Source of the DNA: Halomarina pelagica
Lineage (GTDB): Archaea; Halobacteriota; Halobacteria; Halobacteriales; Haloarculaceae
NCBI RefSeq assembly: GCF_024228315.1
Contig: NZ_CP100457.1
Location: 1-64,000, forward strand
DNA: 64,000 bases
Direction: 5' to 3'
The notes beneath the pieces were generated by a model, which was not told the DNA's origin, did no database searches, and saw nothing but the letters and a program-made list of their open reading frames with translations. Below are positions 24,719 to 33,721 of the stretch, in pieces. Made by a program: the position numbers and the translations under genes. Each line of letters starts with the position of its first letter. The first letter of the stretch is position 1.

Positions 24719-27250
24719 ATGTCTCGATCCCATTCATCACCTACCACGTGCACGCTCTGTGGTGGCGCCGTCCCCAATGATCGAGTCGCGGGTGAAGACG
24801 GCGTCGTCTACTGTTCTACCGGATGTCGGAACGTCCAGCGCGTCCTCGGTGACGAGGAGCATTCCAGTCACCTGGAGACGACACACAGACCCACGGGCGG
24901 GCCCGGCGCTGACGATGACGCTGGTGAACGCGAGACGCATGCCCACCGAGAGCGGCCCGAGTCACGGGTCTTTCTCCAGGTAGAAGGGATGCACTGTGCG
25001 ACGTGTGAAGCTTTTCTGGAATCGATTGCCGAAGACTGTGCGGGAGTTACCGACGCTGCAGCGAGCTACGTAACCGAGACGATTCGCGTCAAGTATGATC
25101 CCACGAGAATCTCGGCGGACGCCCTCTGTAACGCGCTAAGTCCGCTGGGCTATACGGCAACGCGTCGTGAGGGTGGCAGTGATGGTCCGACGACTGTCGT
25201 CGGCCAGTCGCGGCGGCAAGACCAGACAGGTGGACGGGACATCGACGAGGTGCTCGGGTTTCGCTACGCTGCGGGCGTTGTTTTCGGGACGTTCATGCTC
25301 CTCCCGTACGCGGTACTCCTCTATCCGGCGCAGGTCTCGTCGTTCTTCGGCGATGGGACGCTCGATATGTACGCGAGTGCGTCCTGGATCGGCGGTGGAG
25401 ATGGCCTGTTGATCCTGCCGCTCTTTCTCGTTCTAACGGGTGTGGTCTTGGTGTTCACCGGCCTTCCGCTGTTACAGGGTGCGTATGTCAGTGTGAAGAT
25501 ACGACAGCCGAACACAGACCTGCTTGTCGCACTCCCCGTCGTGAGCGCCTACGTGTACAGCACGATCGCCTTTCTTCTCGGGCGGATCGACGTCTTCTAC
25601 GACCTGACGATCGTGGTTGCTACGAGTGTGGTGGCTGCGATCTTCTACGAATCACTGAGCAAGCAGCGGGCGATGGACCGCCTGACGAACCTTACCATTT
25701 CACGGGTTACTGATGCCCGACGATACGACGCCGACGAGACCACGACGGTCGACGTGAATGATCTCGAACTAGGAGAGGGCGTTCTCGTCCGTGAGGGCGA
25801 ACGCATCCCGGTCGATGGGGTGCTTGCCGAGGGCGAGTGTACGGTCGACGAGGCGGTCGTGACGGGCGAGTCGCTCCCGGTCCAGAAGCGGGCAGGTGAC
25901 GACCTCGTCGGCGGAGCGGTCGTCACGAACGGCGCCGCTGTACTCACGGTGAGTGACAGTGCATCCAGCAGTATCGACCGGCTCATCACGTCGGTATGGA
26001 ATCTCCAGAGTGGAGACCACGGTGTCCAGCGACAGGCCGACCGGTTCGCGTCGTTCGTCATTCCAGTCGTCGTGGGTGGAGCTGTTCTCGCCGGCGGGTG
26101 GTCACTCGTGGTGGGGGCTGGCATCCCGCTCGCCGTCCTGACGGCGTTGTCAGTGCTCTTGGTCGGGTGTCCATGGGCACTCGGGCTCGCGACGCCGCTC
26201 TCCGTCGCAACGAGTATCGAGGAGGCAGTAGACTGCGGCATCGTCGTGTTCGACGAAACCGTATTCGAGCGCCTTCGGAACGTCGACGTCGTCGTCTTCG
26301 ACAAGACGGGAACCATCACGACCGGTCGGATGGAGGTCCTCGAGGCGGATGCACCGGCAGATCTGTTGGGAGCCGTCGCAGACCTAGAGCAGCGAGCATC
26401 GCATCCGGCGGCGGACGCGATCGTGACCGCATTCGCTCAGGAGGAGCAAGCCGGCGAGGATCCTAGATCCGATGGCGGGGTCGCGAATGAAGACGACCGC
26501 GAGCGAGCAGGGCGCATCTCCGAGTTCACGAGCCACGCGACCGGCGTCGAAGGGGTTGTTGATGATACGCGAGTTCTCGTGGGCAATCTCGATCTCTTTG
26601 TGGATCTGGAGTGGTCGGTCAGCGACGCCCTCGAAACTCGGGCGACAGCGGCTCGTGACGTCGGTCGGCTTCCGGTTATCGTCGGTCGTGATAGTCGTGC
26701 GGAGGGTGTCATCGTCGTGGGCGACGAGCCACGAGTGGGCTGGGACGATACGCTCACGCAGTTGAGTGCCCGTGATATGGAGATCGTCGTTCTGACTGGC
26801 GATGACGAGGCCGCCTCTGACTTCCTGGGCACTCACCCCGGAGTCGACCACGTGTTTGCAGGGGTTCCGCCTGCAGGCAAGACTGCGACGATTCGGCGGC
26901 TACAGTCCCGTGGACAGGTCGCGATGGTCGGTGATGGGACGAACGATGCCCCGGCGCTCGCCACGGCCGATCTAGGTATCTCGCTCGGCGGTGGGACCGC
27001 GCTCGCGTCCGATGCCACGGATATTTCTATCGTTGACGACCACCTCTCAGTGGTTGAGACGACGTTCGACCTCGCAGATGCAGCTCGTCGACGTGTGAAA
27101 CAGAACAACGGGCTAGCGCTGCTCTATAATGGGATCACGATCCCCCTCGCGGCGACGGGGTTGCTGAATCCAGTGTTCGCGATGGGAGCGGTCGTGGCGA
27201 CCGGTAGTCTTCTCGCGGCGAATTCGTTTCGAGACTTGATCAATAAGTAG
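24719..27250 (+). CDS. P1B-type ATPase with CPW metal site (CopA/FixI-like)
   Basis: Heavy-metal P-type ATPase, 843 residues. An N-terminal Cys cluster (CTLCGGAVP... YCSTGC) resembles the metal-binding domain PF12156 of FixI/CcoI-type pumps. Next is one heavy-metal-associated domain with GMHCATCEAF. The catalytic core is intact: TGES, DKTGTIT at Asp 528, SHPAADA, TGDD, GDGTNDAPA. The intramembrane motif is CPW (Cys 484-Pro-Trp 486) instead of CPC. The last helix keeps the copper-pump YN (LLYNGITIPLA) but has ATGSLLAANS in place of MSxSS. Two of the usual copper ligand positions therefore differ and the substrate is uncertain. It may be an assembly-type or atypical copper pump. Confidence 0.88.
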   Translation: MSRSHSSPTTCTLCGGAVPNDRVAGEDGVVYCSTGCRNVQRVLGDEEHSSHLETTHRPTGGPGADDDAGERETHAHRERPESRVFLQVEGMHCATCEAFLESIAEDCAGVTDAAASYVTETIRVKYDPTRISADALCNALSPLGYTATRREGGSDGPTTVVGQSRRQDQTGGRDIDEVLGFRYAAGVVFGTFMLLPYAVLLYPAQVSSFFGDGTLDMYASASWIGGGDGLLILPLFLVLTGVVLVFTGLPLLQGAYVSVKIRQPNTDLLVALPVVSAYVYSTIAFLLGRIDVFYDLTIVVATSVVAAIFYESLSKQRAMDRLTNLTISRVTDARRYDADETTTVDVNDLELGEGVLVREGERIPVDGVLAEGECTVDEAVVTGESLPVQKRAGDDLVGGAVVTNGAAVLTVSDSASSSIDRLITSVWNLQSGDHGVQRQADRFASFVIPVVVGGAVLAGGWSLVVGAGIPLAVLTALSVLLVGCPWALGLATPLSVATSIEEAVDCGIVVFDETVFERLRNVDVVVFDKTGTITTGRMEVLEADAPADLLGAVADLEQRASHPAADAIVTAFAQEEQAGEDPRSDGGVANEDDRERAGRISEFTSHATGVEGVVDDTRVLVGNLDLFVDLEWSVSDALETRATAARDVGRLPVIVGRDSRAEGVIVVGDEPRVGWDDTLTQLSARDMEIVVLTGDDEAASDFLGTHPGVDHVFAGVPPAGKTATIRRLQSRGQVAMVGDGTNDAPALATADLGISLGGGTALASDATDISIVDDHLSVVETTFDLADAARRRVKQNNGLALLYNGITIPLAATGLLNPVFAMGAVVATGSLLAANSFRDLINK

Positions 27251-27312
27251 CGGTTTTAACCTCGCGAACAGGTAGATAGCTGCTGTAACCGGGTAAATCC
27301 ATACCTATCGCT

Positions 27313-27530
27313 TCATTCAAGAAATCCGAAGACACCGAGGCCCGCGTACCCGACCGCAAAGCCCGCTACGATGATCCTCGAGAGAGGATCTGGTAGAACG
27401 GAGTTGACGAGAGGAAGCCGGTCCCGAGTGTGCCGACAACGATTAGTACCGCTGGCAATCCTAACCGTACTGTCGATGTTTGTTCTTCATATCTTAACCC
27501 ATTCGTCCAACCCAGCTACCGTATTCTCAC
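27313..27530 (-). pseudogene. Small membrane protein remnant, frameshifted
   Basis: On the minus strand one frame reads NGLRYEEQTSTVRLG, LPAVLIVVGTLGTGFL. After a frame change near 27412 the next reads LVNSVLPDPLSRIIVAG and FAVGYAGLGVFGFLE, then stop at 27313-27315. Joined, this is a plausible protein of about 65 residues with two helices. No start is clear. It may once have belonged to the following family A operon. Low certainty. Confidence 0.35.
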
Positions 27531-27545
27531 GGTAGATACGTCACC

Positions 27546-28757
27546 TCAGTCGGCCGGGATGATGGCGGCCAATTGGTCGGGCTGTCGGGCTGCTTGGACC
27601 GAGTAGATCAGACTCCCGGTGAATAGGACGAAACTCCCGACGATGAACACCGCACTGAGCGGCGAGGCCGAATCGACGAATACCCAGTAGAGCGGGGCAG
27701 CAATCGATGGCCCGGCAGCAAGCACCGCGATCTTCGCGACGAGTGGCCCACAGCACCCACAGGTACACGTACCGACGATTGCAGCACTCCCGGCGGTCCC
27801 TTCGGTCATACCGGCTCGTTCCTCGACGCGCCAGTGACGGGCGATGAGAGCGGCGTTCAACCCAATGAGAGCGCTCAGCATCCCGACGACGATGACCTGG
27901 CCAGGTGACAGGGCCAGGAAGAACGGGATATGTACCAACGGGAGATGCGGGATCGCGATTTCGAGGGTGGGCCACGATACTAGCTGATAGATTGCGGGCA
28001 GAACGACGACCGTCACCTCCTCGGGGAACCCTTCTTCGGGGAAAAACGAGAGGTAGCCCGTCACGGTAACAAAAAAGAGTGCTAACACGATACCGACGCC
28101 AATGCCGAAGCGACGCGCAACCGGATCACGCATGACTGCGCGAATGACACCCCCTGCATCCTTCCAGATGACATAGCCGATCAGGATTGGTGTTCCGAGG
28201 ACGATAGCGTACCCGAGTGGATGTGTATCACTTGCCCGTCCAGGAAGGAGGTAGGGGTAAGAAATCCACAATCCCATGAGGATGCCGAGGAACGTGTACC
28301 GTGGGCGGGATGGCCAGCGAAGCCACCCAACGACGAAGCTCACGACCATGATGCCTAAGCCACTCAGCAGGGCTAGTGGCTGATACAACGATCGGGGAAA
28401 CGGCATCGAACTCGCAGTGTACGTCGGATCCGGGGAGAGCCCCTCGAAGAGAACGGCTCCAAGCGCAGTAACGGCGATCCCGACGAACACACCGTAAAGA
28501 GCGGTTGTCGGCGTGACTCGATCGAACCGTTTGAGGAGGACGAACCCTCCGAGGATGGCGGCACCGACCAGTGCCAAGATGAGTCCGTGTTCTTGGGAGA
28601 GTCCACCGTTTGCGGTCGTGCCGTGGGCGGACGCAACGGGGATTTGCGTGAGTGTCAGTACGAATAGGACGAAGAGAGACAGTGGACGAATCGATCCCGG
28701 CCGGCAGGATTGTCCACGTGAATTAGTATTCGCTACTCGATGCCGATCCGAGGTCAT
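27546..28757 (-). CDS. Family A polytopic membrane protein, second copy
   Basis: 403 residues from ATG at 28757 (an in-frame upstream ATG gives eight more). It shares the overall layout of 5826-7052: a signal-like N-terminus ending ASAHGT, about ten helices, WLRWPSRPRYTFLGI, THPLGYAI, VIWKD, FxSFFPEEG, WPTLE, and a Cys cluster CTCGCCGPLVAKI (four cysteines here, three in the other copy). The convergent CPW ATPase ends about 300 bases away; the intact ZIP and family C genes lie upstream on the same strand. Conserved cysteines in a membrane setting near metal transporters suggest metal or thiol chemistry. This is inference. Confidence 0.8.
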   Translation of the reverse strand: MTSDRHRVANTNSRGQSCRPGSIRPLSLFVLFVLTLTQIPVASAHGTTANGGLSQEHGLILALVGAAILGGFVLLKRFDRVTPTTALYGVFVGIAVTALGAVLFEGLSPDPTYTASSMPFPRSLYQPLALLSGLGIMVVSFVVGWLRWPSRPRYTFLGILMGLWISYPYLLPGRASDTHPLGYAIVLGTPILIGYVIWKDAGGVIRAVMRDPVARRFGIGVGIVLALFFVTVTGYLSFFPEEGFPEEVTVVVLPAIYQLVSWPTLEIAIPHLPLVHIPFFLALSPGQVIVVGMLSALIGLNAALIARHWRVEERAGMTEGTAGSAAIVGTCTCGCCGPLVAKIAVLAAGPSIAAPLYWVFVDSASPLSAVFIVGSFVLFTGSLIYSVQAARQPDQLAAIIPAD

Positions 28758-28871
28758 AGTGAAGTTTTCTCCGCGAGCCACTTCTACCTGACTGATCCCT
28801 TTTCTGAAGCAGGTTGAAGCTCGGGGTAGCTGGCTCTGAGGAACGTAGAGAGCAAGGGTTACGGGGAACCG

Positions 28872-29783
28872 TCACCCGAGGACGACGTCAAGGGTGAGCA
28901 TCACTGCCGCCCCGACCAAGAAGCCGAGCGTGGCAACTCGTTCGTACCCGTGGGAGTGCGTCTCGGGAATGATTTCGTCCCCAATCACGTACAGCATCCC
29001 GCCCGCAGCGAATCCCATGGCGTACGGGAGGATGGGCGCAGCGACGACAACAGCCCAGGCGCCGAACAGCGCGAGGGGGATCTCGACGAGGCCGGCCCGG
29101 ATACCAGCGACCGCTGCGTACCAGCGCCGCCCGAGCCCTGCGTTGATCGCGGCGACCGAGACGGCGAAGCCCTCGGGGATATTCTGGATGCCGATGGCGA
29201 GCATCAGCGACACCGCATTCCCGATGTTACCCGATCCGAAGCCGACCCCGACGGCAAGCCCTTCAGGCATGTTGTGAAGCGTGATGGCGACAGTGAAGAG
29301 CAGGAGCGACGTCAAACGGGCGGATGCCACTGAGTCAGTATTCGCGTTTTGTGAGTCGCTCGTCTGTGTGTCAGCGGTGGCGGTACCGCCGTCCGTCTGG
29401 ATGTCATCCGCGAGGCGGTTGCTGATGATCGGACCGACTTGGTGGACCCAGCGTTCTCCCTGATCGAGGACAGCGACCCCGAGGAAGAATCCGATTAGTA
29501 CCGGGACGATCCCGGCAAGTTCGAACCCAGCAACGCTCACGCCGCGGTACGTAGCTTCGGAGGCAAATTCGATACCTGGGAGGAGGAGGCTCGTGAAACT
29601 CGCTGAGAGCATCACGCCAGCAGCGAACCCGAGCATCGTATCGAGGGACTTCTCTGTCGGATTCCGCCAGACGAGCACGAGCAACGCGCCCAGAAGATTG
29701 AGGGAGGCAATGAAAATCCCTCCGACAAGTCCCAGGAGCACTGGATCACGTCCGACTATGTCGACAATCAGTTCTTCAAGCAT
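28872..29783 (-). CDS. ZIP-family divalent metal transporter
   Basis: A zinc/iron-permease family protein, 303 residues with eight helices. Helix 4 has the family metal motif LHNMPEGLAVG. Helix 5 has IQNIPEGFAVS, where Gln replaces the usual His, as in GufA/ZIP11-like members. DEIIPETHSHG follows later. The loop between helices 3 and 4 is long and polar (about residues 125-155), the usual regulatory or metal-binding loop. Members import Zn, Fe or Mn into the cytoplasm. It is complete, unlike the ZIP at 22020. It stands upstream of family A on the same strand with 114 bases between. Start at ATG 29783 (MLEELIVDIVG). Confidence 0.88.
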   Translation of the reverse strand: MLEELIVDIVGRDPVLLGLVGGIFIASLNLLGALLVLVWRNPTEKSLDTMLGFAAGVMLSASFTSLLLPGIEFASEATYRGVSVAGFELAGIVPVLIGFFLGVAVLDQGERWVHQVGPIISNRLADDIQTDGGTATADTQTSDSQNANTDSVASARLTSLLLFTVAITLHNMPEGLAVGVGFGSGNIGNAVSLMLAIGIQNIPEGFAVSVAAINAGLGRRWYAAVAGIRAGLVEIPLALFGAWAVVVAAPILPYAMGFAAGGMLYVIGDEIIPETHSHGYERVATLGFLVGAAVMLTLDVVLG

Positions 29784-29919
29784 CACCGTCACCCCAATGG
29801 GTCCATATCTGGGCCCCTTCTGATACCTTCGTTTTAAATCCGAATCGATGGCTCATCTGCCTGTCCTAGAATTAGGGGCGTCTAATATAATATTTGGGTA
29901 CATGCGAAACATCTTGTGA

Positions 29920-30147
29920 AGTATTTGGCGGAGAGTACTCTGGTGATTTTACGGTCGCCTGCCACGTGCAGGTGGGAAGGCCGCGTTGCCCCGGCTACAC
30001 GCGCTGGAAAGCACGCCCTTGGTAACAACTGGGCGGCGACCGTTGACGCTGGCCACGCGAAAGCGTATTTGAACCGCCGAGGAAACGCGCAACCCTAATA
30101 TCCCCATCGGGGAATCCCACGGCTTTTCAGCCGTGGGAGGAGGTCAA
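29920..30147 (+). mobile_element. Remnant right end of a second IS1341/TnpB-type element
   Basis: A perfect hairpin, TCCCACGGCT (30115-30124), loop TTTC, AGCCGTGGGA (30129-30138), is followed by GGAGGTCAA, with a smaller hairpin TCCCC/GGGGA at 30101-30113. This is how many haloarchaeal IS1341-type elements end, as I recall. The GC-rich 180 bases before it have no tnpB coding but could be the leftover guide-RNA scaffold. The stop codon of the family C gene (30144-30146) lies in this end. No tnpB remains. Confidence 0.4.
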
Positions 30148-30551
30148 GACTCACCCAGAAACACGAGGAGATGAACATGCTTGAGAAACCAGAGCGGTAG
30201 TATCACGCCGATCCCGACGCCGAGGAGTGTGCTCTTCGAGGCGAGCCACACCACCTGTGCGAGAATCGTACCAAGCAGTACCACGCTGTTGTACGCGATT
30301 CCATTAATCAGAATGTCACCCATTGTCTGTGGTCGTGGCCACTGTACGAGACTGTAATCGCTCTTCGACGTTCGACTCGCGCTGAGTGCAACCATGAGCC
30401 CGGCCAATCCACTTCCAAACCACCCGAGGAGTGCTATCGGGAGTGAAAACAAGCTGACTCCCAACACCAGACTGGCGCCGAGCGGGAACGTGATTGCGAC
30501 GAGTTCGACAACGGTGCATCGAGCAAGGTTGGTTTGCGAAGAAGTCAGCAT
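30144..30551 (-). CDS. Family C small four-helix membrane protein, second copy
   Basis: 135 residues from ATG at 30551, the same length as 9093-9500. Shared positions are QWPRPQ before helix 3, GIAYNS in helix 3 and LPLWFLKHVHLL in helix 4. The TGA stop falls in the adjacent TnpB-type end (TCAA), so the last residues may be altered by insertion. Function unknown; see 9093 for the proposed association with family A. Confidence 0.62.
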   Translation of the reverse strand: MLTSSQTNLARCTVVELVAITFPLGASLVLGVSLFSLPIALLGWFGSGLAGLMVALSASRTSKSDYSLVQWPRPQTMGDILINGIAYNSVVLLGTILAQVVWLASKSTLLGVGIGVILPLWFLKHVHLLVFLGES

Positions 30552-30643
30552 ATTCTTGACCCAGATCTGTACATCGGTCAACCAGCTATCTCACTTCGTT
30601 CTCGGGAGCCTTTTCTTCTCCTCGTTCGGTAACTGGTCGAGAA

Positions 30644-30718
30644 TGCTCCGTCGAGGATTTGAACCTCGGTCCTCGGCGTGAGATGCCGAGATGATTGGCC
30701 GAGCTACACCAACGGAGC
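30644..30718 (-). tRNA. tRNA-Glu (anticodon CTC)
   Basis: The minus-strand cloverleaf is complete. The acceptor GCTCCGT pairs with ACGGAGC, with discriminator A. The anticodon stem TCGGC/GCCGA holds the loop ATCTCAC (anticodon CTC). The T-arm is CGAGG-TTCAAAT-CCTCG. CCA is not encoded. It reads GAG. tRNA genes are frequent integration sites, and this one sits at the edge of the metal cluster. I see no second partial copy of its 3' end in the window. Confidence 0.93.
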
Positions 30719-30787
30719 ATTATGAGCTCACTGGCCAATCCAGTTAAACCCACTCACTTACGAAATCGAATTCGACGACGCAGACGA

Positions 30788-31018
30788 CTACATGGTGTCT
30801 GCATAGGATGACACCCAATGTTTGATGAGTTCGTTCACGTTGTAGAAGAGGATACCAACTGAGAGGAGGGTCGTGACGAAATAAGTAATCAATCCTGGTG
30901 GGCCACCGATCGATGTACCGATTGCACCTCCTCCAACCCCAACGACCGTGAGTTCGATCCACGTTACTATAATCCGAGACAGCAATCGGGGTTCCGAATT
31001 GGGCTGTGTCGATGTCAT
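30788..31018 (-). CDS. Small two-helix protein downstream of cydB
   Basis: 76 residues, two hydrophobic segments (about 15-38 and 44-64), ending WVSSYADTM. It starts 93 bases after cydB on the same strand, so it is probably in the cyd operon. Small single-helix subunits (CydX type) accompany bacterial bd oxidases, but this protein is longer and shows no similarity I can point to. Function unknown. Confidence 0.5.
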   Translation of the reverse strand: MTSTQPNSEPRLLSRIIVTWIELTVVGVGGGAIGTSIGGPPGLITYFVTTLLSVGILFYNVNELIKHWVSSYADTM

Positions 31019-31111
31019 CGGTTCAGCGTACCATATTCAGGACGCGATGTTGATTTTCTATTTGACTCTGTCTACGCAACTCAACGATACGCAGTTGCCT
31101 GATTATGCGTC

Positions 31112-32116
31112 TCATCCGTAGGTTTCCTCGGTATCGACGGGACCACTGAACGCTGAATAGAGCACGACAAAGTAGCCAAGCACGATCGGGAGCAGCACAC
31201 TCGCCATGATCGACATGAGATTGAGTGGAAGCGTAGAGATAATCGCCTCTCGGACGGTGAGTCCTGCAGTCCGATCCACGAAGGGAAACAGAAGGGTTGC
31301 GACAAGCCCCACTAGTCCGAAGACGAGTGTGGCTGTCGCCGCGAACGCGGCGTAGTACCGACGTCGACGGAGCGCGACAACATAGATCCCCGTCAGCGTA
31401 GCAGTGAGCATCACAAGTGCAACGACAGTGGGCGAACGGAACGAGGAGCGCAGCCCTGGCTCAGTCGCATATATCGCCCCGAGAGTAATGATCGCAATAC
31501 CAAGATAGCTCACGGCAGCCCGGGTACCGTAGTTTCGCATTTCGTCTCGCAGAGCGCCACGGGTTTTCAGGCCGAGGAACGCCGCCCCATCGACGATCGT
31601 GAGGACAAGGACTGTGACACCACCGAGGACCCCCACTGGGGTGATGAGCCCAGTCGCTCCGACCAGCCAGTTCATCACGAACAGCCCCAATAGAAACGGC
31701 GTTACAGTACTCCCGATGATGAATGAATAGCCCCAGAGTGTCCGCCAGTGGTCGTCTTCACGCTCTTCGTACATTTCTGGGGCGAGCCCTCGGAGACCAA
31801 GAGCAGCCAAAATCGCGAACATCAACAGATAGTACCGACTGAAGAGGTTCGCGTATACGGACGGAAACGCCGCGAATAGCGCTCCACCGAAGACGACGAG
31901 CCAGACTTCGTTCCCGTCCCAGAACGGCCCGACAGTCGCCAACAGCTGTTCTTTCTCGTGATCGTCGTCACGGGTCGCAAACAGGACGCCCACGCCGAAG
32001 TCGAAGCCGTCGAGAAAGAGGAACATTCCGAAGATGAAAAACAGCAGCGCGAACCAGAGCTCGGCGAGCGGTAATCCGAATAGCGGCTTCGTGGCCAGCG
32101 CTCCGACGTTAGTCAC
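31112..32116 (-). CDS. cydB: Cytochrome bd-type ubiquinol/menaquinol oxidase subunit II
   Basis: Structural subunit of the high-affinity bd oxidase, 334 residues with about nine helices. The N-terminus carries the family sequence LDGFDFGVGVL, and the next loop has FWDGNEVWLVVFGGALFAAFP, a highly conserved CydB block. The start overlaps the end of cydA by eight bases (coupled translation). Together with CydA it reduces oxygen with menaquinol without using a heme-copper centre, giving the cell a copper-independent, NO-tolerant route beside CoxA. Confidence 0.94.
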   Translation of the reverse strand: MTNVGALATKPLFGLPLAELWFALLFFIFGMFLFLDGFDFGVGVLFATRDDDHEKEQLLATVGPFWDGNEVWLVVFGGALFAAFPSVYANLFSRYYLLMFAILAALGLRGLAPEMYEEREDDHWRTLWGYSFIIGSTVTPFLLGLFVMNWLVGATGLITPVGVLGGVTVLVLTIVDGAAFLGLKTRGALRDEMRNYGTRAAVSYLGIAIITLGAIYATEPGLRSSFRSPTVVALVMLTATLTGIYVVALRRRRYYAAFAATATLVFGLVGLVATLLFPFVDRTAGLTVREAIISTLPLNLMSIMASVLLPIVLGYFVVLYSAFSGPVDTEETYG

Positions 32117-33533
32117 CGGATGTCACCTTTGACTCTCGGACATGCGCAGCATCACTCTGCGTGAGTTCGTCTTTCGATGGCGGCCCCGCTCGGATGATAC
32201 GACCGACGACGTATGTGTAGAGACCTAGTAACAGGATGTACCCGGTAACGAATCCGAAGAGTGTGAACGTTGCTTCGGCGCCTGTAAGATTCGGAGAGAC
32301 ACTGGCACTCGTCTTCATTACCCCCTGAATGACCCACGGTTGTCGTCCAACCTCAGTGACGATCCAGCCGACCTCCACGGCGACGAATCCCAGGAGAGAC
32401 GACGCCATCAACGCTTTGTGTAACAAGTCGTCCTCGAAGAGTTCCCCACGCCACCATCGATAGGCACCCCAGACAGCCAACAGAATGAACCAGAAACCGA
32501 GCGCGACCATGATCCGGAACGCCCAGAAGACGATCGCCACTGGTGGGGCCTTCGTCGAGAAGGATTCGAGGCCGCGTATTGTCGCCTGTGGGTTTCCACC
32601 ACTCGCCAGCCAGGATGCTCCCCCCGGGATGCCGATGCCGAAGAGATCTTTCGTCCGTGGATTCAGGAGGTCGTTGACGTCCGTGGGGAACGCGACGATG
32701 TACTCGGGGACGTAAGAGTCGGTTTCCCAGACGGCTTCCATCGCGGCGAATTTCAGCGGTTGGGTCTCGTAGACGTGGCGAGCGTAGGCATCGCCCTGAA
32801 TCACTTGTAGTGGGGCCGTGATGAGCAGGACGACGAGCGCGATTTTGAGCGTCTTTTCCCAGACCTCGATGTGTTCGATCGGGTAGCCCCAGACGTGGTG
32901 GCGGAAGACGTAGTAGGCAGCAACGCCGGCCATGAAGAGCGCGACCGACTCGACGGCTGCATTCTGCATATGGATGAACATGTAGGGGAATCGTGGGTTG
33001 AGATAGGCCGCGAGCGGGTCGGTAAGCTTCACAATTCGCTGGCCGTTCTCGACAACGATTTCGAAGCCACGCGGCGTCTGCATCCACGAGTTCGCGATGA
33101 GAATCCAGACGGCCGAGAGCCAAGTGCCGAGCCCGACAGCGATACTCGACAGGAAGTACAGTCGGTCAGACACCCGGTCCCGTCCGAATACGAAGATACC
33201 GAGGAACGTGGCTTCGAGCATGAACGCCATCATCCCCTCCAGGGCGAGCGGGCCGCCGAACAGCTCCCCCGCGGTCGTCGAGAACGCGGCGAAGTTCGTT
33301 CCGAATTCAAACTCGAGGACGAGTCCGGTTACCGTTCCAACGACGAAGCTGACCGCAAAGATGCGGGTCCAGAACCGACGGAGCTGTTCGTACACCGGCT
33401 GTTTGGTGCGAATTTCTTTCCAGGTGAAATAGATGAGAAACGGTGCAAGTCCCATACTCATCACTGGGAAGATGATGTGAACGATCGTGGTGAGCGCAAA
33501 CTGGAGTCGGCTCGCAAGAACGGGATCAACCAT
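32109..33533 (-). CDS. cydA: Cytochrome bd oxidase subunit I
   Basis: Catalytic heme-bearing subunit, 474 residues from ATG at 33533. Conserved elements are the heme b595 His in TTIVHIIFPVMSMG, EFGTNFAAFS and LEGMMAFMLEATFLG (the Glu pair of the proton path), the heme b558 His in FMYIHMQNAAV-like sequence (here FIHMQNAA), and VTEVGRQPWVIQG, the GRQPW motif of the quinol site. The Q-loop is the short type. An in-frame extension to 33587 is rejected: it lacks family sequence and enters the promoter. It is first gene of the cyd operon and divergent from a lipoprotein cupredoxin. Confidence 0.94.
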   Translation of the reverse strand: MVDPVLASRLQFALTTIVHIIFPVMSMGLAPFLIYFTWKEIRTKQPVYEQLRRFWTRIFAVSFVVGTVTGLVLEFEFGTNFAAFSTTAGELFGGPLALEGMMAFMLEATFLGIFVFGRDRVSDRLYFLSSIAVGLGTWLSAVWILIANSWMQTPRGFEIVVENGQRIVKLTDPLAAYLNPRFPYMFIHMQNAAVESVALFMAGVAAYYVFRHHVWGYPIEHIEVWEKTLKIALVVLLITAPLQVIQGDAYARHVYETQPLKFAAMEAVWETDSYVPEYIVAFPTDVNDLLNPRTKDLFGIGIPGGASWLASGGNPQATIRGLESFSTKAPPVAIVFWAFRIMVALGFWFILLAVWGAYRWWRGELFEDDLLHKALMASSLLGFVAVEVGWIVTEVGRQPWVIQGVMKTSASVSPNLTGAEATFTLFGFVTGYILLLGLYTYVVGRIIRAGPPSKDELTQSDAAHVRESKVTSGD

Positions 33534-33721
33534 CGGGCTCACCTCGACGAATATTTCTATGGGTCTGACCGATGATCCGCAGACCAAGTGAAAAATGGGG
33601 CTTTGTCGGACGGAATGCCATCACTCTAACTTTGCGGCTTCAGTACGTCAAATGAGGGCGGTGTCCTATGTATTGGGAATCCGCGTTATCCCCTTATGCT
33701 GGGGCCTTTGATAAGAGAAAT

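Noticed and set aside
32871-33575. Long plus-strand open frame (234 codons) opposite cydA
   Set aside because: It is the complement of a well-conserved gene; its sequence is Arg/Glu-rich and has no family-like pattern.
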